Source of the DNA: Actinomycetes bacterium
Lineage (GTDB): Bacteria; Actinomycetota; Acidimicrobiia; Acidimicrobiales; Palsa-688
DNA length: 32,345 nt
Reading direction: 5' to 3'
Assembly (NCBI GenBank): GCA_021808665.1
Contig: JAKBBA010000037.1
Span: forward strand, 1 to 32,345
A program made the translations under genes and the position numbers. The notes under the pieces are model-generated. The model was not told the origin of the DNA, made no database searches, and saw nothing but the letters and a program-made list of their open reading frames with translations. This document shows, piece by piece, positions 30,810 through 32,345 of this stretch; position 1 is the stretch's first letter, and every line of letters starts with the position of its first letter.

Positions 30810-32165
30810 CTATGAGGGTTCTGTTAAGGCTGTCGGCGTCGCAGCAGAGACATCGCCGGCTCCGCCAGAGCGGTTGCGGCCTGCGCCTGGGTTGCGTTCC
30901 TCTTCGGGGGGATGGTCCTTGAACAGCTGCCACCACAGCCCGGCGTTTACGAGCTGCAGCGCAGCTGCCACCTCGAAGGGGAGGTTAAGGCTGATCTCGT
31001 CGAAGAGGTAGCCGGTGAGAAGAGGGCTCGACGACATCGCCAGCTGGCTGGGCAGGTTGGAGATCGCCGCTACGGCGGCACGCTCGTCTGGTTCTGCGAG
31101 GCCGAGGGTGTAGGACTGGCGCAGCGGAAGCGAGATCCTCTGGGTGACCATCCGCACTAGGTACACGGCGCCGGCCAGCTCGAAGTTGGGTGCGAGGACC
31201 ATCGGTACGACAAGGAGCCCCTGGGCTGCGCGCATCACGGCGGACGTGCGCACAAGACCGTAACGGCGCGCCAAGCCCGAGGCAGACAGGCTGGAAGCCA
31301 TGGTGAGCGCGTTGACGACCGAGTAGAGGACTCCCACCTCGGCAGCTCCTACCCCGTAGCGTCTGAAGAACCAGTAGGTGAGGAAGGGTCCGAGCATCCC
31401 GACGGCGGCCCCGTTGAAACTGTTGGTGATCCACAGTCGGTACACCAGCCATCCCGAGCGACGCGGCCAGTGCAGGTGGTGCTGGCCGGCTTTGCGAAGG
31501 GGCCGGGCGGGCTCGTCGAGACCGACGGCGATGAGTCCCGCAAGGCTAGAGACGACGGCTATCGCTACGAACGAGGCACGGAAGGTGACGGTCGCCGCCG
31601 CTGCGTGCACGTGACTGGACGTGACGAGCAAAGCGAGAAGCCCGCCGGCGGTCGCTCCCCCAGAAGAAGCAAAGGCCAAGCGCCCGAACATCGAGTTTCG
31701 ATGCTCGGGGGCGATGTTGTCGGTGGCGAACGCCGATTCTGCTGGCTGGTACGGGCCGACGGCGCCTGCACCTGCTCCGGCGCCGCGGCCGAAGCTTCCA
31801 AGGGCCCCTGCGAGGAACAGGACGGGGTGTATCGCCGTGATGGCGTACACGACAGCGGCTGCGGCAGTGAGAAGTGGCAGGCCCACCATGAAAGGCTTGC
31901 GGCCGATACGGTCAGCGCTCGCGCCGATGAGAGCTGACATCGCTGCAGACGCAAGAGACACTACGACCACGTAGAGCGAAATCTCGAGAGCGCTGAAACC
32001 CTCAAGAGCCAGGTAGATCGGCGTGACCACTCCAGCGAGCGCACGGCCGCAGCTCATGGCGACCCTGGCGACGAAGATCAGGTCGAAGTTAGGGTTCGTC
32101 CAAGCCGGGCGGATGCTCGGCGCGAACCGGCCCAACCGGCGACTGGGTGTTGTCTCGCTTTCCAA
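30810..32165 (-). CDS. Major facilitator superfamily transporter
   Basis: A 451-residue membrane protein with about twelve hydrophobic segments. The MFS loop 2-3 signature is present (GASADRIGRKPFMVG), helix 4-5 shows a Gly/Ala-rich GRGAGAGAGAVGPYQPAE stretch, and a basic central loop (EPARPLRKAGQHHLHWPRR) splits the halves. The start is a TTG at 32165 with AAGGG eight bases upstream; no ATG occurs before residue 37. The C-terminal tail of about 35 residues is polar and disordered. It resembles drug or small-molecule exporters of the actinobacterial type, but the substrate cannot be inferred. It is followed by the secreted-protein gene in the same direction after 90 bases, with a hairpin between. 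Confidence 0.82.
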   Translation of the reverse strand: MESETTPSRRLGRFAPSIRPAWTNPNFDLIFVARVAMSCGRALAGVVTPIYLALEGFSALEISLYVVVVSLASAAMSALIGASADRIGRKPFMVGLPLLTAAAAVVYAITAIHPVLFLAGALGSFGRGAGAGAGAVGPYQPAESAFATDNIAPEHRNSMFGRLAFASSGGATAGGLLALLVTSSHVHAAAATVTFRASFVAIAVVSSLAGLIAVGLDEPARPLRKAGQHHLHWPRRSGWLVYRLWITNSFNGAAVGMLGPFLTYWFFRRYGVGAAEVGVLYSVVNALTMASSLSASGLARRYGLVRTSAVMRAAQGLLVVPMVLAPNFELAGAVYLVRMVTQRISLPLRQSYTLGLAEPDERAAVAAISNLPSQLAMSSSPLLTGYLFDEISLNLPFEVAAALQLVNAGLWWQLFKDHPPEEERNPGAGRNRSGGAGDVSAATPTALTEPS

Positions 32166-32166
32166 G

Positions 32167-32187
32167 TTATTTACCCTTGCTAAATTA
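32167..32187. promoter_or_regulatory. AT-rich imperfect dyad over the MFS ribosome-binding site
   Basis: TTATTTA (32167-32173) and TAAATTA (32181-32187) are inverted arms with one mismatch and a seven-base spacer that contains the AAGGG ribosome site on the minus strand. The local A+T richness stands out from the surroundings. It may be a repressor site or, on the minus strand, hold the -10 (GATAAT at 32183-32188). Confidence 0.35.
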
Positions 32188-32345
32188 TCACCTGGGGAGA
32201 TTGTACGGGCCCCGACGCAACACGCGCTGGCCGGGTTCGTGCAGCCGGCTGGGTTGGGTGTATCGGGTGATCTGGATGCTAGGAATGGGCCATGGTGAAG
32301 CTGTTGGGCGAGAGGCCCGTGGAAGGTTCGACCCCTGACTCCCTG
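32188..32345. other. End of window with no supported gene
   Basis: These 158 bases precede the MFS gene. Short frames exist, including one beginning at an ATG at 32292 (MVKLLGERPVEGSTP) that runs off the window edge with a possible AGGAA upstream, but none can be recognised. The last bases contain GGTTCGAC, which resembles a T-arm, but no acceptor or T-stem pairing supports a tRNA. Confidence 0.4.

Noticed and set aside
32300..32345. tRNA-like 3' end at the edge of the window (GGTTCGACC)
   Set aside because: The T-stem does not pair beyond three bases, and no anticodon arm or acceptor stem is visible.

Overview
The window is about 32 kb of gene-dense, high-G+C bacterial chromosome. Intergenic gaps are short, many genes overlap by 4-11 bases, and GTG and TTG starts are common. 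A Liv-type permease/permease/ATPase fusion, a mycobacterial-type RpiB, a CX5C...CP 3Fe-4S ferredoxin and a cytochrome b operon without c1 all suggest an actinobacterium, perhaps a deep branch such as Acidimicrobiia. That assignment is inference; there is no rRNA or other phylogenetic marker here. I see no tRNA, rRNA, CRISPR array, transposase or phage gene.

Layout. (1) 2-1675 (+): the 3' part of a flotillin gene and a YceI-family protein. (2) 1721-5834 (-): a three-gene cassette of an M20 amidohydrolase and two fold-type II PLP enzymes, one cysteine-synthase-like and one threonine-synthase-like. It probably releases and then breaks down an unknown acylated amino acid. (3) 5925-11248 (-): two overlapping genes for large membrane cyclic-di-GMP proteins. 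One is NIT-HAMP-GGDEF-EAL. The other has a multi-spanning membrane domain, a degenerate HD-GYP domain, PAS and GGDEM.

(4) 11352-24757 is the most interesting part. It is a catabolic island with its own FCD-GntR regulator, a 3Fe-4S ferredoxin, a phthalate-4,5-dioxygenase-type Rieske oxygenase, a small unknown protein, a PanB-fold protein with altered active-site positions, an RpiB/LacAB-type isomerase, a 4,5-dihydroxyphthalate-decarboxylase-like protein, a ferredoxin reductase, a metal-binding cupin, an MFS carrier and a Liv-type ABC importer. The importer consists of a lipoprotein binding protein, a 930-residue LivH-LivM-LivG fusion and LivF. A 10-base element, CATATGGTAT, occurs in the two main control regions (12197 and 18559), and a related dyad lies upstream of the binding-protein gene (24821). 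My reading is that a carboxylated, probably aromatic or cyclic, acid is imported, hydroxylated by the ferredoxin reductase/ferredoxin/Rieske chain, decarboxylated, and processed by the cupin, PanB-like and RpiB-like enzymes. The substrate and the roles of the last two are unknown.

(5) 24932-28031: housekeeping genes. YbaK and PurE (-) are divergent from PurK (+), followed by a class II aldolase/adducin protein. (6) 28139-30117 (+): a short b6-like cytochrome b and an unusual partner membrane protein, closed by an 18-bp perfect hairpin. (7) 30195-32165 (-): a secreted protein of unknown function and an MFS transporter with a TTG start. The last 180 bases hold no gene I can support.
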